Positions 1 through 8,970 are shown, counted from the stretch's first letter. The stretch is DNA of 64,000 nucleotides from Evansella sp. AB-P1 (GCF_029688925.1 NZ_JARUKY010000018.1:1-64000), one strand, 5' to 3'. The notes: generated by a model not told the origin, from the letters alone. Numbers and translations: made by a program.

Positions 1-47
1 AGTCTAGAACTGAAAAAATACGAAAAAACATCAAATGCACAGTCCAA

Positions 48-620
48 TGAGCCTGCAAATAGGAAAAGAAGAATTGCAGTCATATAGAAGGCGTGCCATG
101 AGCCTGCAAAAGGGAAAAGAGGATTTGCAGTCATATAGAAGGCGTCCAATGAACCTGCAAATGGGAAAAGAAGAATTGCAGTCATATAGAAGGCGTGCCA
201 TGAGCCTGCAAAAGGGAAAAGAGGATTTGCAGTCATATAGAAGGCGTGCCATGAGCCTGCAAAAGGGAAAAGAAGGTTTGCAGTCGTATAGAAGGCGTCC
301 AATGAGACTGCAAATGGGAAAAAGAGGATTTGCAGTCGTATAGAAGGCCGCTAATAAGCCTGCAAAAGGGGAAAAGAAGAATTGCAGTCATATAGAAGGC
401 CGCTAATAAGCCTGCAAAAGGGAAAAGGAGATTTGCAGTAAGATAGAAGGCGTCCAATGAGACTGCAAATGGGAAAAAGAGGATTTGCAGTCGTATAGAA
501 GGCCGCTAATAAGCTTGCAAAAGGAGGAAAGAAGAATTGCAGTCATATAGAAGGCGTCCAATGATACTGCAAAAGGGAAAAGAGGATTTGCAGTCATATA
601 GAAGCGCGCCAATGCTATAG
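48..620 (+). repeat. Family A tandem hairpin-repeat array 1
   Basis: About eleven tandem units with a period near 51 bp. Each unit has CCTGCAAA, a purine-rich middle (AAGGGAAAAGAG type), then TTTGCAG, followed by a spacer of the type tcatatagaaggcgtccaat. The two arms are inverted repeats, so each unit could fold into a short hairpin. The units differ by scattered substitutions and there are no unique spacers, so this is not CRISPR. Long open frames on both strands here are by-products of the period being a multiple of three. Confidence 0.9.
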
Positions 621-624
621 GAAG

Positions 625-1005
625 ACAACAAAACAACATTTGCTTGGTTTAAGCTGGTATCTGGAACTGTAGAGAGATGAGAGATCAACAATATTTGCAA
701 GTTTAAGAAAACGCCAGGAACTACAAGAGAGAGGAAAAAACAACATTTGCTTGGTTTAAGCTGGTATCTGGAACTGCAGAGAGATGGGAGATCAACAATA
801 ATTGCAAGTTTAAGAAAGCGCTGGAACCGGAGAAAGCTAAAAAGCAAATTTGCCCGGTGGTACATAAGGCTACAGAAAGAAAAAGCCCATTTGCTAGGTT
901 TGAGCAAGCGCCTGGACTGAAGAAAGTCGAAAAACTCCAAGTGGTTAAGTCAAAGGTAGCTGGCTTTTCGGAAATTGGTTGATATCGTTCGTTGGGGGGG
1001 AGGTG
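625..1005 (+). repeat. Family C cap modules next to array 1
   Basis: A module of about 106 bp starting near 631 (TTTGCTTGGTTTAAGCTGG) is repeated near 738, and diverged copies of the TTTGC...GGTTTAAGC core follow near 885. The same core recurs at the borders of other family A arrays (near 11185, 16423, 16983, 17443, 27155, 30548 and 30855). No gene is visible here. Confidence 0.7.
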
Positions 1006-1017
1006 CAGGCGCATTCG

Positions 1018-1479
1018 TCAATTTCCGTGAACGGAACGGAAGTAATAGAGATTTCGGACTTTGAATCGATAGTCGATCCACTGGCCGGCGGCATCACGGG
1101 TATCTATGGTCGTGACCTTTTGCTTAATGCTATCTAATAGAAAGTCAGGAAACTCTCGGTGCCAATCGTCCGATGCAAAGTAGTCCACTACATCAATTGT
1201 AAATAACGGGATGTTACAAGCATAGCCGATCTCCTGTGGGGGAATGTGGCGCTGGAATAATCGGACAATGGTCTTATGTATTGCCCCGTTAATAGATGTG
1301 ACAGCACCAACAATTTCCTCTTCAGCGTAATTGACTTTTGTTTTTACAGTTAATAGAAATTTATCGTATTTCGTCTCAGGGTGATTATAATAATTAGTGG
1401 TTTCGAGAATGATGGACATTTCCCCAAACAGCTCTTCAAAAATCTTTCCTTTTTTATGGAGAACTTCGATTGCTGCCAT
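1018..1479 (-). CDS. Hypothetical protein, 153 aa
   Basis: I do not recognise the family. The protein is soluble, mixed alpha/beta in character, with no signal peptide or membrane segment. It is relatively rich in aromatic and charged residues, for example NYYNHPETKYDKF near residue 29 and DWHREFPDF near residue 105. The ATG start is preceded by GGGAGG about 11 bases upstream, which is acceptable. It is the last minus-strand gene before the repeat array, and its stop lies just inside the edge of the repeat region. No neighbour suggests a function. Protein-like composition and a proper ribosome binding site support it as a real gene. Confidence 0.7.
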   Translation of the reverse strand: MAAIEVLHKKGKIFEELFGEMSIILETTNYYNHPETKYDKFLLTVKTKVNYAEEEIVGAVTSINGAIHKTIVRLFQRHIPPQEIGYACNIPLFTIDVVDYFASDDWHREFPDFLLDSIKQKVTTIDTRDAAGQWIDYRFKVRNLYYFRSVHGN

Positions 1480-1571
1480 TTCATATTAACCTCCCAGCTA
1501 AAAAACTAGTTGTTAGCATAATATGAAATAGACTTATTGATTATCACTATAATTCTTGTTTCCTTAGTAGT

Positions 1572-2126
1572 TCATTCAGATACGGAATTCCGTCTAGCCA
1601 TTCTTCTTTTTAATAGCTTTTCAACGATGTGTCCTACGAAGCCTAATGAAATTCCTAGTGAAAGTCCAGAAAAAACCGGTGATTCTAGAAAAAAATTATC
1701 TAAATTATAAATCACAGGGACGTGCCAATAAATACCCAAATTCATCCCTACTACAGCACCGAAAAAGAATCCTGTTAGCCGGACCTCTTTATTTTTTTCA
1801 CCCTTTAAAGCAGCATTAATAGAGATAGCGTGATTATAGGAATGCCACATAGCAAAAGCCCATATAGAAGGGTAATACATTCCCCAATCATAATCCACCA
1901 CCTTGTGAGCACTCTCAAATTCGCCATGAAAGGAAGTCATAATGGCATAATTCAGCCTGGACAAACTATTTCCGATCAGTTCCCACACCATTAAAATGAT
2001 AGCGATGATAATTTGCCCATTATATAGATGCCCCAAACCTGGTAAAACGAAAGACATTAATAAAGCGGAAATTGGCGATTTATATTCTAATGTACTATTG
2101 TTAAAGGTTGATGAAATTCCACTCAT
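1572..2126 (-). CDS. Small multi-pass membrane protein with PGLGHLY motif
   Basis: Probable membrane protein of about 184 aa with four or so hydrophobic segments. It contains a PGLGHLYNGQ motif at about residues 29-38, as in TM2-like and related small membrane proteins, then a conserved block WELIGNSLSRLNYAI and a DYDWGMYYPSIWAFAMW segment. The same order of blocks occurs twice in the product of the gene ending at 4147, so the two are paralogs. ATG at 2126 is chosen because GAGGGG lies nine bases upstream; a GTG two codons earlier (2132) would be too close. The function is unknown. It may be co-transcribed with the downstream gene at 1018-1479. Confidence 0.75.
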   Translation of the reverse strand: MSGISSTFNNSTLEYKSPISALLMSFVLPGLGHLYNGQIIIAIILMVWELIGNSLSRLNYAIMTSFHGEFESAHKVVDYDWGMYYPSIWAFAMWHSYNHAISINAALKGEKNKEVRLTGFFFGAVVGMNLGIYWHVPVIYNLDNFFLESPVFSGLSLGISLGFVGHIVEKLLKRRMARRNSVSE

Positions 2127-2367
2127 TGCCACATACCCCTCAATCGATCACTCTGTTAAATACAGTTTTTCCCAAATTGATCGTTGAATACGTTCCAGGA
2201 GCTGATATATCAAGTGAATGATACTTTAGTCGCATAAAGTGAAATTTCAATTTTTCTTAACCTAACCCATCACACTAAAAATATCGAATGGACATAAAGA
2301 AGAAGCAGAATTAAAGCGATGTGCCAAAATGATCTGGAACGGTCTACTCATGGAAAAGCAACTCCTT

Positions 2368-2865
2368 TTACCGCAATAATTCCTGCTTTTCCTCTATTCT
2401 TCTTACGCCACCAATCCATAGTCTCGTCAATAATGATTTTATATTAAGACTAATAAAAGAATGGTACCATTTCCATCCGTTACGAAACTTAATGAGCCTT
2501 GTGTTTCGTTCAGCCCAAACTTCTATTAGAATCATAGGAATCGTGAAACATAATAACTTTACAACCATCTTCATTGGCTTGTCCTTCTTAGTTAGTTGGT
2601 TATAAGTAACGGTTATAATCGGATACAACAAATAATCAAACAAAATATTTATTCTAAATCGTTTTGGTAACAAGCGAACGGGATATTGAATAATATTGTA
2701 TGATACAACAAGCCGATCAATGATTCCGTTTGTGGCACTATTCCACAAAAAAACCAACAACCAGTCCTTTATAGGTGGCTTTCGAAAGATTATTGGCAAA
2801 AGTAATAACCCTAAAACTAGTGAGAATCGCAAAAATAGCTTTTCAAACACTATATTCCTTTTCAT
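2368..2865 (-). CDS. CBO0543 family membrane protein
   Basis: The 165-aa product has the typical layout of the CBO0543 family found in spore-forming Firmicutes: an N-terminal LPIIFRKPPIKDWL block (about residues 22-35), then YPVRLLPKRFRINILFDYLLYP near residues 56-77, and a C-terminal EVWAERNTRLIKF block. About four hydrophobic segments suggest an integral membrane protein. AAAGGAGG stands eight bases before the ATG. The biochemical function of the family is not known to me. It is a clear paralog of the gene at 34217-34720, and more distant relatives lie at 29753 and 31145. Confidence 0.8.
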   Translation of the reverse strand: MKRNIVFEKLFLRFSLVLGLLLLPIIFRKPPIKDWLLVFLWNSATNGIIDRLVVSYNIIQYPVRLLPKRFRINILFDYLLYPIITVTYNQLTKKDKPMKMVVKLLCFTIPMILIEVWAERNTRLIKFRNGWKWYHSFISLNIKSLLTRLWIGGVRRIEEKQELLR

Positions 2866-2969
2866 AAAAAAGCCTCCTTTTATTGATTAGGATGCACGAC
2901 CTATGTATAAATATGTTTCCATGGACGATAAACGTTGTTTTAGTTTTACCTATAAAAAAGGACACCTGG

Positions 2970-3075
2970 AAAATAGTGACGACTCCAGCGGGAAAAGCAA
3001 TAGCAGAAGACGCGACAATTCGGCACGATAGTGCGAAGTGGGGAGGCTGAGGCATTGTCCGCGCAGCCAGGATGG
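2970..3075 (+). repeat. Dispersed Bacillus-type repeat (GACTCCAGCGGGAAAAGC type)
   Basis: The sequence GACTCCAGCGGGAAAAGC, then a GCGACAATTCGGCAC...GTGCGAAGTGGGGAGGCTGAGGC segment, resembles the roughly 100-150 bp repeats with 'GACTCCTGCGGGA...GAGGCT' that are scattered through many Bacillus genomes. Related copies lie at 34965-35065 (opposite strand) and 57335-57410. No gene is seen between 2866 and 3640. Confidence 0.6.
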
Positions 3076-3159
3076 CAGGATTACGCCGTTGCCCACAGGA
3101 CGTGGGCTGACCTTAGGCGTAATTGATTCACCAGTAACGGATGAACCAACTTATTTAGT

Positions 3160-3625
3160 ATTTTCTTCTTCCATGGTGCACGTATTGCTTGCATGAGAGG
3201 TCTACCCTGAAAATACGAAAGTTCTCGCATATAGTGGGAAAGTGGATTTGCGGGAAGAAGACTCGATATTGTTCCCGCAAACGGTGGAAATACAAAAATG
3301 CGGGATGAATGAAGCCGATATTCTTCCCGCAAACGGTGGAAAAACATAAATGCGGGATGAATGAAGCCTATATTGTTCCCGCAAACGGTGGAAAAACATA
3401 AATGCGGGATGAATGAAGTCTATATTCTTCCCGCAATCGGTGGAAAATCACAAATGCGGGATGAATGAAGCCGATATTGTTCCCGCAAACGGTGGAAATA
3501 CAAAAATGCGGGATGAATGAAGCCGATATTGTTCCCGCAAACGGTGGAAAAACATAAATGCGGGATGAATGAAGCCGATATTGTTCCCGCAAACGGTATG
3601 AGATTGGAATTGCGGGAAGATAGTA
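3160..3625 (+). repeat. Family E module followed by family D hairpin array
   Basis: The block starts with the dispersed E module (TTCCATGGTGCACG ... GGTCTACCCTGAAAATAC, 3161-3217). About seven units with a period of about 51-52 bp follow, each with TTCCCGCAAACGGTGGAAA, then AAATGCGGGATGAATGAAG. The arms CCCGCA/TGCGGG form an inverted repeat in each unit, so the array has the same design as family A with different arms. A nearly identical copy of the E/D junction (3200-3275) is present in the opposite orientation at 52668-52740. Confidence 0.85.
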
Positions 3626-3678
3626 TACTTTAGAAAGAACATTTTCATCCTCCATTTTTTTGTTTTTTCAGAAAAAAA

Positions 3679-4146
3679 TCATCTAGCGTCCTCCACTTTA
3701 GCTACTCCAAGTGCAAGGTGCTCCCATAGAACCTCTTCCACTTTTTCCACTAGTTCAGAAGGACAATCAACAACTAACACCACATCAGACTTTTTGCCTC
3801 TAACAACTCTTTTTCTTTTGTGAACCACTTTAAAAATTATGTAGTCAATAATAAATCCAACAAGAAACCCAGTAGCAGCACCAATTAACCCCCAATAAAT
3901 AGGCCCCCACTCTAAAATAAAGCCAACACTGGCCCCAATGACTGAGAAAGCTGTTCCAATTGCAGCACCTTTATCAAATAAACTAATACCGTCTGCTCTA
4001 TGTAACGTGTCAAACAAACGCCTTTCCTCTACTCTGCTAATGAGAGGGACTGCAAGTATTCTTTCATCCTTTATTCCTACTTTCTCTAAGGAAGTAATTG
4101 CCAATTCAAGGTAAGTGGAGTGCTCAAAAGTTGAGAAGATTTGCAT
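3679..4146 (-). CDS. Small membrane protein with glycine-rich hydrophobic core
   Basis: 155 aa. The first 55 residues look like a small alpha/beta domain (LELAITSLEKVGI...ILAVPL) of the kind seen in stress-induced YflT/DUF1269-like proteins. A glycine-rich hydrophobic segment (about residues 60-105: GAAIGTAFSVIGASVGF, then GLIGAATGFLVGF) follows, and the tail is predicted to be cytosolic, with a second small domain (VVLVVDCPSELVEKVEEVL). The gene starts right after the stop of the upstream gene (stop TAA is followed directly by the ATG), and its GAGGTGA ribosome binding site lies inside that gene, so the two are probably translationally coupled. The family is not assigned with certainty. Confidence 0.7.
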   Translation of the reverse strand: MQIFSTFEHSTYLELAITSLEKVGIKDERILAVPLISRVEERRLFDTLHRADGISLFDKGAAIGTAFSVIGASVGFILEWGPIYWGLIGAATGFLVGFIIDYIIFKVVHKRKRVVRGKKSDVVLVVDCPSELVEKVEEVLWEHLALGVAKVEDAR

Positions 4147-4938
4147 TTATTTCACCTCGTTAACGGAAGCTGGAATTTTAACACGATAGTGCTGATACTT
4201 TGCTTGTAAAAATTTTCTTTGCTCGCTTTCAAATAGCTTATTATTTTCAACTGTATTCACGTAAGAACCATAAATAGAAAAGCCAACATGAGAAGGAATA
4301 AATAACAACCATTGTGGATCAAGAACTTCAGTGGCTTGATTGATATCTCCTAAAAAAAGGTGATGAAAAGCTACAAGAAACTTTGAATTGTATACAAATG
4401 CAATCATAAAGCCCATCGTAAATATGGCTGTAGCAACGCGATGAATATAAAGCTGTCCTAGCCCTGGAGTGAACAATGACCATAAGATTGCCATAATAGG
4501 TCTTCGTTTGTCTAAATAATTAATCTCGAAAGCCCCAATACTATAGGAATTAAAATTAGCATTTTCCCGTTCAGTCAAAATGAAAACTTTGTTCATATCA
4601 ACAGATGTACGATAACTATCCCATATGGCGAAAATATAGACAGGGATATACAAAAGGACCCATCTTGGCTCTAGCACTTCCTTTGCCATATGAATATTTC
4701 CAGTAAAGGAATGCACTATCGCAAGATTAAGGTTTGCCATATTATTAACTAAAATTTCCCAAATAAATAATGCATAGCCTCTAAGGTATTTAGATAATAG
4801 AAGATGGCCAAAACCAGGAAATGCTGCCGACCACCAAGCAATGATATATGGATTTCGTAGATGAAGCTGCGTCGTTCCAAAAGCACTAACGTATGCTTTG
4901 AACCGACGTTCCGAATTTGTTGGTTGAAAGTTATTCAT
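4147..4938 (-). CDS. Membrane protein with two tandem PGxGHL-type domains
   Basis: The 263-aa product contains two copies of one module: PGFGHLLLSKYLRGYALFIWEI...EVLEPRWVLL (first half) and PGLGQLYIHRVATAIFTMGF...EVLDPQWLLF (second half). The product of 1572-2126 has a single copy. Each copy has a PGxGxL turn, two hydrophobic helices and a (D/E)PxW motif followed by an IWDSY/IYGSY-type helix. I place the start at ATG 4938, which has GAGGGG nine bases upstream; an in-frame extension of 24 codons has no such site. It is coupled to the downstream gene ending at 3679. The function is unknown. An internal duplication is the most economical explanation. Confidence 0.8.
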   Translation of the reverse strand: MNNFQPTNSERRFKAYVSAFGTTQLHLRNPYIIAWWSAAFPGFGHLLLSKYLRGYALFIWEILVNNMANLNLAIVHSFTGNIHMAKEVLEPRWVLLYIPVYIFAIWDSYRTSVDMNKVFILTERENANFNSYSIGAFEINYLDKRRPIMAILWSLFTPGLGQLYIHRVATAIFTMGFMIAFVYNSKFLVAFHHLFLGDINQATEVLDPQWLLFIPSHVGFSIYGSYVNTVENNKLFESEQRKFLQAKYQHYRVKIPASVNEVK

Positions 4939-5010
4939 GCTGTTCCCCTCAATTTTCCTACTAATATATATTTTATTATTTACAAATTTATAGGAACTAT
5001 GTAATACCAT

Positions 5011-5474
5011 TACTGCACCTTTAGGTAGTATTCTTGTTACGCTGAATCTTTCGAAAATAAGGAAATTAGAGTAAAAGGGATAAAGCCCTATAAAAAGGAA
5101 TTTGCTTTATTTTTTACGAAAAAAAGAACTATCCCATACGAAACACCCGTGCCAAATGCGCTACAAAAGCGCTTAGTTTTAAAAAAGTATAAAAAGTCGT
5201 TTTACTACTCTGAACTAAATAAATAGGTGATTAAAATGTCGGATTAATTGATTAATTGTCGTCTACAAATGGAACAGAGATGTTTATAAAAAGGTATAAA
5301 GAGAATAACAAAATAAGAATTTATGCATAAGTCTACCCTGAAAATAACACCTGAGAAATACTAGAGAGATGCAGGAATAAGTAAAATCGTCTGTCTGTAA
5401 CAGATGAACCACTGTACGAGAAAATCAAACCTTAAACTACAAAATGGGAAAATATAAAGGAGTTGACTAATTCG
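5011..5474. other. AT-rich intergenic region without a visible gene
   Basis: No convincing reading frame is seen. A fragment of family E (GTCTACCCTGAAAATAAC) lies at 5331-5348. A TTATGCATAA palindrome near 5321 is one base from a DnaA-box-like TTATNCACA, which matters only because sda promoters in Bacillus carry DnaA boxes. Confidence 0.4.
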
Positions 5475-5615
5475 GTGCATCAATTAAGTAACAAATTGTT
5501 AATAGATACATATGAAAGAGCAGTTAAATTGAATTTAAAGAAAGACTTTCTAAGATTATTAGAGGAAGAGATAGATAGGAGAGGATTAAGGCAAAGAAGG
5601 TATTACAATAGTTAA
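5475..5615 (+). CDS. sda: Sda-like sporulation histidine kinase inhibitor
   Basis: A 46-codon frame encodes a helical hairpin protein beginning (M)HQLSNKLLIDTYERAVKLN and ending LEEEIDRRGLRQRRYYNS. The pattern LSxxLLIxxYxxAxxxNLxxDFxxLxExEIxRRxL matches Bacillus subtilis Sda (46 aa), which binds the KinA autokinase domain and delays sporulation when replication is perturbed. The start is GTG at 5475, with AAAGGAG ending 12 bases upstream; an in-frame TTG at 5463 would be too close to that site. It stands alone ahead of a sensory kinase locus. I see the motif match directly; activity against a sporulation kinase is inferred from the family. Confidence 0.85.
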   Translation: MHQLSNKLLIDTYERAVKLNLKKDFLRLLEEEIDRRGLRQRRYYNS

Positions 5616-5786
5616 TACATAAATACAATTGTAAATTTATGGGTTAATATAAGGATTATTTCCTATTTAATTAGAACGACGAAAATTCTAAAAAAAAATG
5701 ATACAATAGTGAACAAGAATTGATAGAATAGATTGATTATTATGGAACTATCATTTTTCATGTAAAAAAACTAAAAGCAAAAAATG

Positions 5787-5800
5787 TGAAAGCGTTTTCG
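5787..5800 (+). promoter_or_regulatory. cre-like site upstream of the LytTR regulator
   Basis: TGAAAGCGTTTTCG differs from the CcpA-binding cre consensus TGWNANCGNTNWCA only at the last base. It lies 113 bases before the TTG start of the response regulator, so carbon catabolite control is possible. This rests on one sequence match. Confidence 0.4.
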
Positions 5801-5912
5801 AAACAGATCTTAATTTGAAATTTCTTAACCTATATATCATCTTAATGTCCATGAAAAAATCCTTCCACAGATAGTAAGAATGATGCCATTAGGAACATGG
5901 AGGTAATTTGAT

Positions 5913-6641
5913 TTGGATAGAGAAATAGATGTCATTATAGCAGAAGATAGTCCAGATGCTCAAGATATTATTTTGAGTTTTATAAAACCACTTGAAGACT
6001 TTAAAGTAATTGGCGTAGTCGATAATGGGGAAAGCTTACTGGAGTTAAACTTAAATAAAAAACCACAGTTAATCATTGCTGATATTAACATGCCAAAGCT
6101 AAACGGAATTGAAGCAATTACCTCCTGTGTAAAAGTAAACAAAGATTTAAAGTTTATTTTCACGACAGCCCATGATGAATATGCTGTGAAGGCTTTTGAA
6201 TTAAGTGCTGTTGACTATGTTATGAAGCCAATAAAAAAGGAACGACTATATGTAGCTTTAGAAAAAGTAAAAAACCTAATAAATGCTAAAGATCAGGATG
6301 CAGAAGAGCAGAAAAAAATTTTAACAATTAAAATGGATAGAATCTCTTATTTTATTCCTTTTGATAACATTATTTTTATAGAAAAAGCGAATCGAAAAAC
6401 AGTGATTCATACGGATGAACAAAATTTTGAAACGAATGAAACATTAGATAGTATTCATAATAGGCTAGACAGTCATTTTTTTCGAACGCATCGTTCATTT
6501 ATTGCCAACCTTCACCACATTTCCCATATCATTTTAGAAGGGGAGACCTATTTGGCTCACTTTAGAAACTATTCCCATTATGCACATGTTTCGAAGCTGA
6601 GAATAAACGAACTTTATAAAGAAATATCTTACAATGAGTAA
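5913..6641 (+). CDS. LytTR-family response regulator
   Basis: 242 aa. Residues 5-122 form a CheY-like receiver with acidic pocket E11-D12, phosphoacceptor D57 (LIIADINMP), T84/T85 and K105 (VMKPIKK). Residues about 138-236 form a LytTR DNA-binding domain (ISYFIPFDNIIFIEKANRK ... FFRTHRSFIANLHHI). Regulators of this class bind imperfect direct repeats at promoters. The start is TTG with GGAGG nine bases upstream. A terminator follows, so it is a separate transcript from the kinase gene starting 188 bases downstream, but proximity makes that kinase a likely partner. The target genes are not evident. Confidence 0.92.
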   Translation: MDREIDVIIAEDSPDAQDIILSFIKPLEDFKVIGVVDNGESLLELNLNKKPQLIIADINMPKLNGIEAITSCVKVNKDLKFIFTTAHDEYAVKAFELSAVDYVMKPIKKERLYVALEKVKNLINAKDQDAEEQKKILTIKMDRISYFIPFDNIIFIEKANRKTVIHTDEQNFETNETLDSIHNRLDSHFFRTHRSFIANLHHISHIILEGETYLAHFRNYSHYAHVSKLRINELYKEISYNE

Positions 6642-6682
6642 AACTCTAAGTAACGCTACGTGCGTTGTTTAGAGTTTTTTAT
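6642..6682 (+). terminator. Rho-independent terminator after the response regulator
   Basis: AACTCTAA pairs with TTAGAGTT, and an inner AACGC/GCGTT stem is followed by TTTTTT. Confidence 0.85.
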
Positions 6683-6828
6683 ACTTTATAAACAGTAAGG
6701 TTTCAAGCATAAATAGAGGCGATTTTATCAATTTAGACCAAATCCACCTATTCCCATCAAAACTAGCTTTTAGAATAGAGAAATTTTTATTAAAATAAGA
6801 GTATTAAAGTTTTTTAGGAGGTTACTTC

Positions 6829-8715
6829 GTGATTAATGAAAAGACATCAATAGAACAACAGTGTCATACGCTACAGCATGTAACAAATAATCTTCTAATC
6901 GACGAAGGAGCTCATATTGTATATGTGTTTAATGAACATGAGAAATATGTGGGAAATTCCCTTACCTTTCTATCTGAAGGGTTAGATAATAGAGAACATA
7001 TCATTTTGGTTGAAGATGAAAATTTCTATATTACTATAAAGAGACTGCTGAAATTACAGGGATATTCAGAAGAAGAGATTCAATTAATTTCATATTATCG
7101 TAACTCTGATTACTATCTACCTAAAAAAGATTTTAATATAGATATAATGATGGCTAAACTTGAGGAACTATTGAAAGGGATTAATGAAACTCCTTCAAAG
7201 AGAACAAGAATTTGGGGCCAGGTACTAGTTCTAGATTCATCGATTAGTGAAATTAAAAAATACGAAAAAGCTTACGATAACTTAATGTACGGAAAAAATA
7301 TAATTTCTGTTTGCTCCTATAATGGGCTTACGATGCCTGCATTTTTTCAAAATGAATTATTAAAGATACACCAATACATTATGCTAGATGACCAAATTGA
7401 AAAGTCCCCGTTTTATAATAGAAAAAATGTGTCAGATACTTCAAATTCCGAGATTGAAAGATTGCAACTTTTACAACAGGAAAACACGATCTTAAAAGAG
7501 AAATACGAAACACTTTTAATAAATTCTGCTACTCAAAAAGAACGAGAGAAGTTCCTTAAAATGGAAAAAATAAATGCTGAAAAAGAGAATAGTGCAAAAA
7601 ATCTCTTTCTTTCACAAATGAGTCATGATTTACGGACCCCGTTGAACACGATTCAAGGGTACGCACAAATCATATTAATGAATGAATATAAACGAGAGCA
7701 TCTCAATGAAAAAATAAAGAAAATTTATAACGCATCCGAGCATTTACTAAAGCTAATTGAGGAAATTTTGGACTTTACATCCATTGATACGGGCAGTGTG
7801 AAAATTAACAAAGAAGCTGTTCAGCTTAAGCCTTTCCTAGAAGAGTGTGTTAGTTCCTTAATGGACATCACCACATCAAATATAACAATTGAATTAGAAG
7901 ACATTGATGATACTATTTGGATTGAAGTAGATCCACTACGATTCAACCAAATTATGACGAATCTATTAGACAATGCCATTAAATATAATAATGCAAAAGG
8001 AATAGTAAAGATTTATTGCGATTATGATGAAAAAAATAAAGACATAACTATAAATGTAAAAGACACTGGAATTGGCATAGGAAATGAAGACCTCCACTTA
8101 ATTTTTGACCCCTTTTATCGCACGAAAAAAAGTGAAAGAAAATCTGTAGGAACAGGGCTAGGGTTAGCTATTGTTGCACAGCTAACAAAAAGAATGGACG
8201 GAAAATATGGTATTTTTACAGAAGAAGGAATCGGTTCAACCTTTTGGGTGTCATTTAAAAGATCGAAGAGAAAGGAATTATCTGACAAATGCAAAAAGAA
8301 TGGAAAAATAGCAAGCACATCATTAAATAAAGCTACCTCCGTCCTCTATATTGAAGACAATTTGGATAATATTGAAGTCATGAAAGGCATGTTGCATGAA
8401 ATAGGAAATGTTGATTTGACGTCTGTCACAACGGGAGAAAAGGGAATAAAACAAGCTTTTGATATTCACCCAGCTATCATTCTGCTAGATTTGAGTTTAC
8501 CAGATATTCATGGATACGAAGTTTTAAACAAACTAAAATCCAACCCAATTACGAAAAATATCCCAATTGTTGCTGTCAGTGCAGATGCCCTCCAATCAAC
8601 GATAAAACAGGCATTAGTAGCTGGCTGCTCCGCTTACATTACAAAGCCAATTAACTTTGAAGAACTAACTAGAGTCATTGAAAGAATACTCGAACCTTCG
8701 AAGCAATTGACTTGA
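6829..8715 (+). CDS. Hybrid histidine kinase: MEDS sensor, HisKA-HATPase, receiver
   Basis: 628 aa and soluble, with no membrane segment. Residues about 23-190 match a MEDS (DcmR-type) sensory domain: HIVYVFNEHEKYVGNSLTFLSEG at the start and an ICSY-like VCSYNGLTMPAFF near 161-173. A coiled coil (205-258) leads to HisKA with the phosphorylatable H266 in SHDLRTPLN. The ATPase domain has the N-box (N378, N382), DTGIGIG (412-418) and GTGLGLA (441-447). A C-terminal receiver (504-625) has ED at 509-510, D554 and K606. The start is GTG after TTAGGAGG. MEDS domains are proposed to sense small organic molecules or redox state. The natural output is the LytTR regulator just upstream, or a separate phosphorelay. 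Confidence 0.93.
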   Translation: MINEKTSIEQQCHTLQHVTNNLLIDEGAHIVYVFNEHEKYVGNSLTFLSEGLDNREHIILVEDENFYITIKRLLKLQGYSEEEIQLISYYRNSDYYLPKKDFNIDIMMAKLEELLKGINETPSKRTRIWGQVLVLDSSISEIKKYEKAYDNLMYGKNIISVCSYNGLTMPAFFQNELLKIHQYIMLDDQIEKSPFYNRKNVSDTSNSEIERLQLLQQENTILKEKYETLLINSATQKEREKFLKMEKINAEKENSAKNLFLSQMSHDLRTPLNTIQGYAQIILMNEYKREHLNEKIKKIYNASEHLLKLIEEILDFTSIDTGSVKINKEAVQLKPFLEECVSSLMDITTSNITIELEDIDDTIWIEVDPLRFNQIMTNLLDNAIKYNNAKGIVKIYCDYDEKNKDITINVKDTGIGIGNEDLHLIFDPFYRTKKSERKSVGTGLGLAIVAQLTKRMDGKYGIFTEEGIGSTFWVSFKRSKRKELSDKCKKNGKIASTSLNKATSVLYIEDNLDNIEVMKGMLHEIGNVDLTSVTTGEKGIKQAFDIHPAIILLDLSLPDIHGYEVLNKLKSNPITKNIPIVAVSADALQSTIKQALVAGCSAYITKPINFEELTRVIERILEPSKQLT

Positions 8716-8769
8716 TTTGATAAAACACCGGACGACCGACTAACGGCACTAGAAGGAGGAGAGGTCACC

Positions 8770-8970
8770 GTGAAAAGAAGTAAAGAAGAATCTAAAAGAC
8801 TTGCCCTTATCGTATCAGGCGGGTGGACCATCATGAACATCCTATATCTATCCATCATATTTGCAAATTTGCTAGGAGGCATCATCGGCGGTATTTTAGG
8901 GGGCGTTGTGTTTTTTGCCATATGGTATTCAGCCGATCGAATCATGCAAAAGAAGAAAGAACGGAACTAA
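8770..8970 (+). CDS. Small membrane protein, 66 aa
   Basis: The 66-residue product has a basic N-terminus (KRSKEESKR), two adjacent hydrophobic segments with a glycine-rich turn (LLGGIIGGILGGVVFF) and a basic tail. GTG is used as the start, with AAGGAGG nine bases upstream. It may share a transcript with the DUF3784 gene 115 bases downstream. I do not recognise a named family. Confidence 0.7.
   Translation: MKRSKEESKRLALIVSGGWTIMNILYLSIIFANLLGGIIGGILGGVVFFAIWYSADRIMQKKKERN

Noticed and set aside
48-620. CRISPR-like array
   Set aside because: Units abut each other and the segments between hairpins are themselves repeated, so there are no unique spacers; no cas genes are present.
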